A program made the translations under genes and the position numbers. Under the pieces are notes generated by a model. The model did no database searches and was not told the origin of the DNA. It was given only the letters and a program-made list of their open reading frames with translations. Of a DNA stretch of 19,954 nucleotides, positions 6,688 through 14,085 are shown piece by piece. Each line of letters opens with the position of its first letter. Position 1 is the first letter of the stretch. The DNA comes from Bacillota bacterium (lineage in GTDB: Bacteria > Bacillota_E > Sulfobacillia > Sulfobacillales > Sulfobacillaceae): the NCBI GenBank assembly GCA_021820645.1, contig JAKADJ010000010.1, forward strand, positions 1-19,954, written 5' to 3'.

Positions 6688-8040
6688 TCAGTCCTGGTTG
6701 CGAACCCATTCTTCGATCAACGGCATCACATGCTGTGTCATCAACCATGCCCAATAGCGCCAGTTCTTGGTTTGTGTGGCAATGGTGCGCGTTGGGTCTA
6801 TAATTTCTAGCCCTTGGGACGTGGCAGAACCGGTCCATTGGATGGCGAGGTGACCAGGATGTTCGTGTTTGGGCCAAGATACCACCACTTCCGGTCCCGC
6901 GCGATGGGTATAGACCCAGGTCCCTGGTTGCGACCGAATGGGGTCTTGGCGCCAGAGGGTATGGTCGAATCTGAGGCGGGACGGAATCTCTTCACTGCCC
7001 CGCGGTGTTGGCCACGGACGCGAACTCAAAAAAGACGCTAATTGGTCGAGTCGTTGGTGGGCTCTCGCTCTCTCCACGGTGTCGTGCCAGGATCGACTCA
7101 AGGGAGTCTTTTGCACCGGGTACCAACGGAAAATAGGGAGCATATGCCGTTCTTGACGAAATGCTCGATGGGAGGCTTCATGGCCGGAGATGGGATTGAC
7201 CACGCGGTAATGGGCCTCCAGACGGCTGTCGTGACGCCATCGGCGCAATATGAGGGTGTTAGAGAATTGGCTGTTCCAGCGCGGAATCTCCCAGACCATA
7301 TAGGATTTTAGGCCCGTCATGCCCAGCCGCCGATGTGGAGGCAGTAACAGCTGAGGATCCACGATGTCAAGCGTGATCTCCCGAAGCCGGATGGGCAAGC
7401 CTAGGAGCAACTCGGCATGTGGGAAGGTTTCTTGGTGCCACCGGACGCGCACCCGACGTGCTCCCAACCGCGTCAGCAGACTGGTAAACAGGGCTTGTAG
7501 CAAGCACTCATGTCCCTGGTCCGCGCCCAATTGCCATTCTTCCCACAAGGGTCTCGGTGTGGTTTGCGACATGAACCCCCATCCGTAACGTTGGGCAAAA
7601 AACGGCTCGTGACCCTCCCACCACTCTTCCGTTGCGGTGGGCGACCAAGCGAACGGGTTCCACACCTCTTCAATGGTTCTCCATAGCCACGAATGACGCG
7701 GGGCTTGGATGGTCAATAGACGACCATCCCACGCGACGTGGGCATCGCCTTCCACAGGGATTAATAAATGGTCTGGTCCCTGCTGCACCAAAAATTCCAC
7801 AAGATACCGCCATGTTAGATCAACCGACATGGGAGTCAGCCATCCTTCGAGTTTGAGCGGCTGATTGATAGCTGCCTCCCATGGGGTGAGTTGACGCAGG
7901 GATCGCGACCGAATCGTTAGGCGCCGTCCGGTGACTTCTTTGCCGAGTGCCGCTAACCAGTCATCGGTCTGTTGGATATCGTCCCAAAAAGATTGGGTAC
8001 GCTGGGGACCTTCTTGTGAGATGTGGGCCACAAACTGCAC
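6688..8040 (-). CDS. tryptophan-rich protein of unknown family
   Basis: A 450-residue protein I do not recognise. It is soluble by appearance: no signal peptide and no membrane helix. By my count it holds 30 tryptophans (about 1 in 15 residues), spread along the whole chain with clusters such as HSWLWR, EEWWEG, PLWEEW and KNWRYWAW, and only one cysteine, so a zinc site is unlikely. The N-terminal third has alternating strands and helices (LTPWEAAINQPLKLEGWLTP); the middle is rich in Arg and His. The reading frame is open end to end, agrees with neighbour codon use, and starts at GTG 8040 with AAGGA about 10 bases upstream. It lies 89 bases downstream of prkA in the same direction, but a good sigma-A-like promoter in that gap suggests separate expression. 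No function is assigned. Confidence 0.72.
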   Translation of the reverse strand: MQFVAHISQEGPQRTQSFWDDIQQTDDWLAALGKEVTGRRLTIRSRSLRQLTPWEAAINQPLKLEGWLTPMSVDLTWRYLVEFLVQQGPDHLLIPVEGDAHVAWDGRLLTIQAPRHSWLWRTIEEVWNPFAWSPTATEEWWEGHEPFFAQRYGWGFMSQTTPRPLWEEWQLGADQGHECLLQALFTSLLTRLGARRVRVRWHQETFPHAELLLGLPIRLREITLDIVDPQLLLPPHRRLGMTGLKSYMVWEIPRWNSQFSNTLILRRWRHDSRLEAHYRVVNPISGHEASHRAFRQERHMLPIFRWYPVQKTPLSRSWHDTVERARAHQRLDQLASFLSSRPWPTPRGSEEIPSRLRFDHTLWRQDPIRSQPGTWVYTHRAGPEVVVSWPKHEHPGHLAIQWTGSATSQGLEIIDPTRTIATQTKNWRYWAWLMTQHVMPLIEEWVRNQD

Positions 8041-8079
8041 GGTCGTATTGTCCTTCCCTTCCTTTGGTCGACTTGTTCT

Positions 8080-8108
8080 ATCATAGTCGCCTAAGGATCG
8101 AATGGCAA
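8080..8108 (-). promoter_or_regulatory. sigma-A-like promoter for the Trp-rich gene
   Basis: Minus-strand TTGCCA (8108-8103), a 17-base spacer, then TATGAT (8085-8080). Each hexamer differs from consensus by one base. It lies between the prkA stop and the GTG start at 8040, giving a leader of about 33 bases. Confidence 0.6.
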
Positions 8109-8129
8109 AGGGCCGACCACAGATTCCGG

Positions 8130-10025
8130 CTAACGGCTTAAGAGGGTTCCCACATACTGTAAGATCGCATTGCTACACTCGGGACAATACCCATCATGGG
8201 TCACCAGGCGGTTGGCCACCTCGTTCAGTTTCTGCAATTGTTCAGGATCCGGGGTGCGACTGGACGTGGTGATTTTTACCACGTTCTTCAAATCGTGAAA
8301 TAACTTCGCCTCAATCGCGTCTTTCAGTCCGGAATGGGACCGATAGTCAAAGCGCTCGCTACGCCGCGATAAGGTAGAGATTCGAATCAGGATTTCTTCT
8401 CGAAAGGCGCGCTTGGCATTATCAGAAATCCCGATTTGTTCCTCGATAGACCGCATTAACTTTTCGTCGGGATCGACTTCTTCGTCCGTAATCGGGTCGG
8501 TCATCTTGGATTTGTTGACATACGCCTCGATGTTGTCCAAGTAGTTATTTAAAAGGGTCTGCGCGGACTCCTCGAAGGAATAGACAAAGGCCTTTTGGAC
8601 TTCGATTTTGGCCAGTTCGTCATACTCTTTACGAGTTTCGTATATGAGGTTCAAGAGGCGGTCACGTTCATCGTGACTAATCCCGGTGTGCTGTTCTAAT
8701 CCATCTTTGAGGGTTCGTAGGGCATCGAGAGGATTAATGCACTGAATCCCGGGTTTAACTAAAGCGGTGGATAGTCGATTGATCACATAGCGAGGTGAAA
8801 TGCCATCCATGCCCTCCAATGGAAACTCTTCTTTAAGTTCCCTTACATCTTTCGAGGTGTACCCCTCCACTGACTGTCCATCAAATAACTTCATCTTCTT
8901 GACTAACGACATGCCCTGCTTTTTGGAATCCTTGAGCCGAGACAACACTGCAAACATACTGGCGGCACGGAGCGTATGGGGAGCCAAGTGGACCCCGTTC
9001 AAGGCGGATTCACCAATCAGTTTCTGATAAATCCGCATCTCATCGTGCACTTTCAAATTGTACGGGACTCGCACCAAAATCATGCGGTCCCGCAATGCCT
9101 CGTTTTTCTTGTTTTCAATGAAGTGCAAGTACTCCGTTTCGTTGGTGTGACTGACAATCACCTCGTCGGCGTAGATCATGGCAAAGCGGCCGGTCTTGAT
9201 GTTTTGTTCCTGGGATAAGGTCAATAGCCCATAGAGAAACTTCTCGTCACTCTTGAGCATTTCGATAAACTCCATGAGACCACGATTAGCAATATTAAGT
9301 TCTCCGTCAAATCGATAGGCTCTGGGGTCTGACTCGGACCCAAACTCTCCGATGGTCGCGAGATCAATACTTCCGGTAAGCTCGCTGATGTCTTGGCTTT
9401 TCGGATCGCTGGGAGAAAAGGTTCCGATCCCAATCCGAGCCTTTTCGGACAGCACCAATCGTTCAACGGGGAACTCCTCAATTCGCCCGTGGTACACCTC
9501 CTCCAGGCGTTGGGTACACACGGGGCACAAGTCCCCCTCAATATAGAGATGAAAAGCCTCAGATATTTCTGGGCGTAGCGCTTCGGGAATCAGATGCAAA
9601 GGCTCTTCATGCATCGGGCATCCCGCCAGTGCATAGGTAGCTCCTTGGGGGGTCTTGCTGTATCGCTCGAGTCCTCGCTTGAGGAGGGCAACTAAGGTCG
9701 ATTTGCCACCGCCCACCGGACCCATCAGCAAGAGAATACGTTTGCGGACTTCGAGTCGTTGGGCCGCGGAATGAAAGTATTCGACCAGTTGATCCAAGGA
9801 TCGGTCCAATCCGAACAAGTCCTGGTCAAAAAATCTATACATACGGGTTCCATCAGCGCGGGTTTCGATACCTGCTTCAGCAATCATGTCGAAGATGCGA
9901 GCGTGTGCGAGACGCGAAATCCTGGGATTTTCTCGCACCTGGTTAAAATATTCACGAAACGTACCCTGCCAGTTCATTTCGTTTTCTTGGTTATGATACG
10001 CATCGAGGCGAGCCCAAATATCCAT
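8130..10025 (-). CDS. prkA: PrkA AAA+ protein (serine protein kinase family)
   Basis: PrkA family, 631 residues, the usual length. An AAA+ core carries Walker A GPVGGGKST (102-110) and the strongly conserved stretches GTFSPSDPKSQDISELTG, YRFDGELNIANRGLMEFIEM and IYADEVIVSHTNETEY. The C-terminal domain was once called kinase-like; later work on Bacillus PrkA suggested an ATP-dependent protease-like activity, so the biochemical role is open. Cysteines at 136 (GCPMH), 167 and 170 (CPVC) and 614 and 617 (CPEC) could bind zinc; the first set is also found in other PrkA proteins as I recall. In Bacillus PrkA acts in the mother cell and helps sporulation through sigma-K. It is preceded by spoVR (75-base gap) and yhbH. 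The ATG has AGGAGGG about 10 bases upstream. Confidence 0.95.
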   Translation of the reverse strand: MDIWARLDAYHNQENEMNWQGTFREYFNQVRENPRISRLAHARIFDMIAEAGIETRADGTRMYRFFDQDLFGLDRSLDQLVEYFHSAAQRLEVRKRILLLMGPVGGGKSTLVALLKRGLERYSKTPQGATYALAGCPMHEEPLHLIPEALRPEISEAFHLYIEGDLCPVCTQRLEEVYHGRIEEFPVERLVLSEKARIGIGTFSPSDPKSQDISELTGSIDLATIGEFGSESDPRAYRFDGELNIANRGLMEFIEMLKSDEKFLYGLLTLSQEQNIKTGRFAMIYADEVIVSHTNETEYLHFIENKKNEALRDRMILVRVPYNLKVHDEMRIYQKLIGESALNGVHLAPHTLRAASMFAVLSRLKDSKKQGMSLVKKMKLFDGQSVEGYTSKDVRELKEEFPLEGMDGISPRYVINRLSTALVKPGIQCINPLDALRTLKDGLEQHTGISHDERDRLLNLIYETRKEYDELAKIEVQKAFVYSFEESAQTLLNNYLDNIEAYVNKSKMTDPITDEEVDPDEKLMRSIEEQIGISDNAKRAFREEILIRISTLSRRSERFDYRSHSGLKDAIEAKLFHDLKNVVKITTSSRTPDPEQLQKLNEVANRLVTHDGYCPECSNAILQYVGTLLSR

Positions 10026-10100
10026 GGATGAAGTTCCCTCCTTTTCCGTGAGGTGGTGGCGTGAGGGCCTAGCCGACCTCCAGCTGGGTCCGAATGAGTG

Positions 10101-11420
10101 TTACAAAGTGGCCTTAGTGTGCGTTTGGCCGTCATAACTCAGAACGAGGTGACGTCCCCCGGTTTGGGTCTCTAGATGAACGGGACGCCCCCATAAGGTC
10201 TGAACATGTTGCAGGGTGCGTTCGGCGTACGGAAGATCGAGGTCAATGCCTTCGTGTCGATGAATGAGGTAGAGTTCGCCGCGACGATGAAAATCTCCAT
10301 CTTCAACTTCGATGACCGGGATTCCCGCATGAACCAAGGACGTCACTAATTGGTTTCGGACTTCTTCCCAGTGACGGGTCTTGACCACGATCTGGTCGTG
10401 GTCCACGCCATACAGATACAAGTGGAGATCGGCAACCAACGACTCGGTCAGGTAATTGCGGATGAAGCTGACATCATCATCGACACTGCGGGCTAGAAAG
10501 ATGGCATCGTCTCCTTGGCGCTCTGCTAAATCACGAAAGATGGCATAGCCCATGGCATAGGGGTTTAGTTGGTACGGGATTGGGGCGGTCACCGAGGCAT
10601 GGAGTCGGGCGTAGTTGACCACATCGGCATCATTCAAATGGAGTTGCCGCATGAGTCTTAAGTGCCAGTAACTGGCCCAGCCTTCATTCATGATCTTGGT
10701 ACGCATTTGGGGCCAAAAGTAAAGCATCTCGTCACGAACCATACCGAGTATATCCCGCTCCCAATCGTCTAATTGGTCGCTAAAGGTCATGATATACCGC
10801 AACACGTCCCGATCGCCACGGTCATGAGGACGTATCTCATAAGATCGAGTCGAGGTCTCAGGTTTCCAAAGCTGACTCCATTCGGGATCTTGACGTAACA
10901 TCGCCGGCATCCTTTCGCGCCGGGTGAGCGGCGGATTGGGTGGTACCACATGCTCTTGGATTGCCAACGCCGCGTCTAATAGGCCTTCCACCTCGGGCTT
11001 GCCGAACTCAAACTCATACTGTCGTACTCGTTCTGCGTGCCGGGACACCACGTCGAGCATATCACGCTGGGTTTGGCTAAAATGCACGTTGTGGCGGAAG
11101 AAGTCGACGTGACCCATTACGTGGGCCCGGACAAAAGTGTTTTCGAGATCCGAGTTACTGTCCAACAAAAACGCATACGCAGGGTCCGCATTAATCACCA
11201 TCTCGTAGAGTTTATTCAATCCATAGTCGTAACGGGTCTTCATGGCATGATACGCCTTGCCATAGGACCAGTGTGACATCCGCCCCGGGATTAGGTAGGC
11301 AGCAAACTCGTACAGCACGCTCGCGGGGACCACTTCACAATGCACGGCAAAGGGATCTAACCCCTGGCTTTTGGCGAGGTCCCAGATTTGCTGGTCGGTC
11401 GGATACGAGCGGGAGTCCAT
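10101..11420 (-). CDS. spoVR: SpoVR family protein (spore cortex/stage V)
   Basis: SpoVR family, 439 residues, a little shorter than many members. Diagnostic stretches include AYLIPGRMSHWSYGKAYHAM, ELVINADP-like YEMVINADPAYAFLLDSN, AHVMGHVDFFRHNVHF and NEGWASYWHLRLMR. In Bacillus the gene is made under sigma-E and affects the spore cortex; the molecular activity is unknown, and the conserved His-rich segments only hint at a metal site. The start ATG is 3 bases after the yhbH stop, and its GGAGGG ribosome site lies over the end of yhbH, so the two are translationally coupled. PrkA follows. This three-gene association is widespread in bacteria, including non-spore-formers (yeaG-yeaH with ycgB), which suggests the three proteins act in one process. 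Confidence 0.95.
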   Translation of the reverse strand: MDSRSYPTDQQIWDLAKSQGLDPFAVHCEVVPASVLYEFAAYLIPGRMSHWSYGKAYHAMKTRYDYGLNKLYEMVINADPAYAFLLDSNSDLENTFVRAHVMGHVDFFRHNVHFSQTQRDMLDVVSRHAERVRQYEFEFGKPEVEGLLDAALAIQEHVVPPNPPLTRRERMPAMLRQDPEWSQLWKPETSTRSYEIRPHDRGDRDVLRYIMTFSDQLDDWERDILGMVRDEMLYFWPQMRTKIMNEGWASYWHLRLMRQLHLNDADVVNYARLHASVTAPIPYQLNPYAMGYAIFRDLAERQGDDAIFLARSVDDDVSFIRNYLTESLVADLHLYLYGVDHDQIVVKTRHWEEVRNQLVTSLVHAGIPVIEVEDGDFHRRGELYLIHRHEGIDLDLPYAERTLQHVQTLWGRPVHLETQTGGRHLVLSYDGQTHTKATL

Positions 11421-11423
11421 CCC

Positions 11424-12566
11424 CTATCCCTCCTCTGTTCGGGGAAAGAATTTTTTGAGAGCCGTATAGATATCTTGTTTGGCGCCGATTGTCACCGTCT
11501 GAAACCGTGGATGCCGTAATTTGGAAAACGCCGACATGAGGGTGCTCGTATATCCTCCTTCGCGAATCTCTGCATATCCAAACACGTTGACCACGGGCAA
11601 CATGGCTTCAAGGTACTCGACGGTGCGTCGGTTGTCGGCATCGGACCAATTGTCGCCATCGGAAAAATGCATTGGATAGATATTCCAACGGTGTGGCGGA
11701 TAGCGGGCTTGAATAACATCCCAGCATAACTCGTAGGCCGACGAGACCTTGGTGCCACCACTTTCTCCTAACTGAAAAAATTCATCCTGGCTCACTTCAC
11801 GAGCTTGGGTATGGTGGACGATAAACACGACGTCCACGGACTGATACTGACTGCGCAAAAACCGTAACATCCAGAAAGCGAAGGTGCGGGCGGTTTGCTT
11901 TTTAAAGTCGCCCATCGATCCCGAAATGTCCCGCATCGCAATTACTACGGCGTTGTTATCCTCGACCGTGGTCTCCACCCAGGTTTTAAACCGTAAGTCG
12001 TCCGGATTCCATTGCCCGAGACCCGGCTGTCCCTGTCGCGCGTGACGCAATAGGTTCTCTTTGAGACTACGGCGTTTGTCCAAATTACCCATGAGGCCAC
12101 GTTTACTGATGTCTCGGAACTTAAACGCGGGTTGCGGCAATATTGACTGGACCTTAGGTTTAAGATACGGAAGGCCGAGTTCTTCAAACAGGAGGTCGGA
12201 GATGTCGTCGAGAGACACATTGGCTTCGATATAGTCGATTCCTGGCATTTCCCCGGGTGAACCCGGGCCCTGCCCGGGCCCGCGGGGCGTTGGTCCAGGA
12301 ATCTGTCCTAAGACGTCACCAGGCTTCAATTCTCCCTGGTCTTGGGCGGGCCGGTCCGCCTGCCACGGGTTAAATCGAAATCGATATTCTTCGAGATTGC
12401 GGATGGGTACCCGAACGACGCGGTCTCCATTTGCCGTCACAATGCTATCTTCGGTAATCAGATCCGGGAGTTGTTGTTTGAGTGCTTCTTTGATCTTTTG
12501 TTGATGGCGTGCTTGATCTGTGGAGCCTTTGCGTTGTAACGTCCAGTCCGGAACGTACCCGGCCAT
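11424..12566 (-). CDS. yhbH: YhbH/YeaH family protein (DUF444, VWA-like)
   Basis: DUF444 protein, 380 residues. The N-terminal part (1-85) has the family stretch VRVPIRNLEEYRFRFNP; a Gly/Pro linker (86-109) follows; the C-terminal half is a von Willebrand A-like fold with the metal-ion-dependent adhesion motif DISGSMGD (D213, S215, S217) and a later SGGTKVSSAYEL. SDGDNWSD is also typical. Its partner in other bacteria is PrkA/YeaG, and sporulation defects are known for Bacillus yhbH; the activity is not known. It is the first gene of the yhbH-spoVR-prkA unit. ATG 12566 has AAGGGGGG 7 bases upstream. The DNA for the linker is an unusual cluster of CCCGGG palindromes. Confidence 0.94.
   Translation of the reverse strand: MAGYVPDWTLQRKGSTDQARHQQKIKEALKQQLPDLITEDSIVTANGDRVVRVPIRNLEEYRFRFNPWQADRPAQDQGELKPGDVLGQIPGPTPRGPGQGPGSPGEMPGIDYIEANVSLDDISDLLFEELGLPYLKPKVQSILPQPAFKFRDISKRGLMGNLDKRRSLKENLLRHARQGQPGLGQWNPDDLRFKTWVETTVEDNNAVVIAMRDISGSMGDFKKQTARTFAFWMLRFLRSQYQSVDVVFIVHHTQAREVSQDEFFQLGESGGTKVSSAYELCWDVIQARYPPHRWNIYPMHFSDGDNWSDADNRRTVEYLEAMLPVVNVFGYAEIREGGYTSTLMSAFSKLRHPRFQTVTIGAKQDIYTALKKFFPRTEEG
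12252..12278. repeat. cluster of three CCCGGG palindromes inside yhbH
   Basis: CCCGGG occurs at 12252-12257, 12262-12267 and 12273-12278, and on the minus strand GGGCCCGGG occurs twice in tandem with two bases between. The bases encode the Gly/Pro linker of YhbH (RGPGQGPGSPGE). The stretch can form several strong alternative hairpins. It is probably a by-product of linker composition in a GC-leaning genome. Confidence 0.7.
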
Positions 12567-12602
12567 GTGATGACCCCCCTTTCCTCGAGAGCAGGTAATA
12601 AC

Positions 12603-12630
12603 ATCCTATGCACGAGCCGCGTGATTTTGC
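12603..12630 (-). promoter_or_regulatory. possible mother-cell sigma promoter for yhbH-spoVR-prkA
   Basis: Minus-strand CATAGGAT (12610-12603) resembles the -10 of sigma-E or sigma-K promoters (CATAnnnT). GCAAAAT (12630-12624) sits 13 bases upstream, a correct sigma-E spacing but a poor -35. Expression of this gene set in the mother cell is known from Bacillus, which is the main support. Confidence 0.3.
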
Positions 12631-12853
12631 ATATATCTTCGGGATTCGTGCTCGTCCGACTACGAGGGGTCTTTGTACGGGAACCAACCTTGGCGCAATC
12701 TCGGCGGTCGCGAAGAGAGTTCGAGTGATTGCTCGAGTCCGCCTGTGTCGTTTGGTTCCTGCCCAAACTGGGTACCCAGGCTCTTTGTCACCCTTTAAGT
12801 GACGCGGGCGTTATGTGGGGTAACGAGGAAAAAACGCTGGAATAAATAGAATC

Positions 12854-12880
12854 CGGGTGAGGCACCATCCACGTCACCCG
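12854..12880 (+). repeat. inverted repeat ahead of the lipoprotein gene
   Basis: CGGGTGA (12854-12860) and TCACCCG (12874-12880) are perfect inverted copies around a 13-base loop, ending 4 bases before the GGAGG ribosome site. A direct GTCACCC copy also occurs at 12787-12793 and again at 12873-12879. It could be an operator or a leader hairpin. Confidence 0.5.
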
Positions 12881-12897
12881 CCACGGAGGTCTCTCCC

Positions 12898-14073
12898 ATG
12901 TCGAAGCAGAACGTCGTACGAGCAGTCTTGATTCTATTCGCCGGTGCGCTGATGGTCGGGTGTGGTCGTGGGGTAACAGTGGCCACGACGCCTTTGGAGG
13001 CTCCGATCCCACGCTTGCAACGCATCCACATGGTGTCCGCTCAGGTCGGGTGGGCTTTAAGCGCTACGAACCTCTATCACACCCAAGATGGAGGCCAACG
13101 TTGGATCCAGGTGCAGGTGCTCCCGCTTCCCTCGCAGCGGTTGATGCCCGCCCAATGGGCCTTTGTGAATCCCGCGCAAGCCGTGATGGTCTATAGCCGA
13201 CCCAATGGCACCATTGTCCAAAAAGAAACATTCAATAGTGGACGGACTTGGATTCGACGCACGATCGCGTCCCCGTTTGGCCACTTCGGTGGATCGCCGG
13301 TACCCACGCAGATCACGTTTCTCACGCCGCAGCACGGATGGTTGTTGCTCGCCCCGATTCAAGGGATGAATTCGGCAACCGGAGCTCTCCTAAACACCAC
13401 TAACGGAGGCGCCTCTTGGACCGTTGAAGTCAACAATACAACCACGAATGCAACGCCGCCGTTGGGTCGTGCCGCCGTGCAGTTCTCTAGTTTGACGGAG
13501 GGTTGGTTGGTGGCCTCCGCGACCTCGACCACGTCGGCCACCTTGTATCGCACGACCGACGCGGGCATTCAATGGGAATCGGAAGCGTCGTGGATTCGTC
13601 CAGATCAAAACAGTCCATTGATTCCTCCCATTCAACAAAGATCGCAGGTGCTGCTCCCTAGTGTTCTTACGTCTCGGGTCGGCATCGTTAAGGGGATGAC
13701 GCTCTGGCGGTCTGACACGGCTGGGGCCACGTGGACGCGGACAACAAATCTCCAGCCCGTGTTGCCGGCCGTACTCAATAACGAAGATCACTGGGTCCAC
13801 CCGGATTTTGTGTCGCTTACGACCGGATGGGCCGCCGGACCGCATGGGTTGGTCTACACCACGAATGGTGGGCGCAACTGGGCGGTTCAGAATATGAATC
13901 CCAAAGGCGTAACCCTGCCCACATCGGCTCGAATTCAAATGATCCAATTTTTCTCAACGCGTATCGGCACGGTGTTTGTAGCCACCCCACACTTTCATCA
14001 AGAATGGTTGTTGGCGACGACCGACGGCGGCCACGAGTGGCAGATTGTCTTCAAGAAATCGTCGCTAAGCTAA
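12898..14073 (+). CDS. predicted lipoprotein with seven Asp-box (BNR/YCF48-like) repeats
   Basis: A 391-residue exported protein. The N-terminus is a lipoprotein signal: basic start, hydrophobic core and MVGC with the lipid-carrying Cys at 22. The rest carries seven Asp-box motifs at roughly even spacing: TQDGGQRW (from 62), TFNSGRTW, TTNGGASW, TTDAGIQW, SDTAGATW, TTNGGRNW and TTDGGHEW (from 374). Each follows a strand pair with GW (VGWALS, HGWLLL, EGWLVA, TGWAAG). Seven units fit a closed seven-bladed propeller like that of YCF48/Hcf136 and sialidase-like proteins. No sialidase catalytic set is evident, so binding or assembly outside the membrane is more likely than hydrolysis. ATG 12898 has GGAGG 8 bases upstream. 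It is divergent from yhbH and ends 12 bases from the convergent ftsK end. Confidence 0.85.
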   Translation: MSKQNVVRAVLILFAGALMVGCGRGVTVATTPLEAPIPRLQRIHMVSAQVGWALSATNLYHTQDGGQRWIQVQVLPLPSQRLMPAQWAFVNPAQAVMVYSRPNGTIVQKETFNSGRTWIRRTIASPFGHFGGSPVPTQITFLTPQHGWLLLAPIQGMNSATGALLNTTNGGASWTVEVNNTTTNATPPLGRAAVQFSSLTEGWLVASATSTTSATLYRTTDAGIQWESEASWIRPDQNSPLIPPIQQRSQVLLPSVLTSRVGIVKGMTLWRSDTAGATWTRTTNLQPVLPAVLNNEDHWVHPDFVSLTTGWAAGPHGLVYTTNGGRNWAVQNMNPKGVTLPTSARIQMIQFFSTRIGTVFVATPHFHQEWLLATTDGGHEWQIVFKKSSLS

Positions 14074-14085
14074 AACTCATCGACG

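Larger units (their letters stand above)
12567..12897. other. 331-base divergent control region between yhbH and the lipoprotein gene
   Basis: No convincing gene on either strand: the short open frames here lack ribosome sites and mostly run into yhbH. It holds a possible mother-cell promoter for yhbH (12603-12630), a TCGAG/CTCGA inverted repeat (12721-12736), GTCAC/GTGAC at 12787-12803 with a 7-base loop, a 7-base perfect inverted repeat at 12854-12880, and the GGAGG ribosome site at 12885-12889. A TAGAAT at 12847 could be a -10, but no matching -35 is seen. Confidence 0.6.

Noticed and set aside
12445..12766. Two minus-strand open frames (12445-12687 and 12458-12766) around the yhbH start
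   Set aside because: Both overlap the start of yhbH in other frames, have low-complexity charged sequence and lack ribosome sites.
13390..13947. 185-residue minus-strand open frame
   Set aside because: Lies wholly antisense to the Asp-box lipoprotein gene, Arg/Pro/Gly-rich as expected from a shadow frame.
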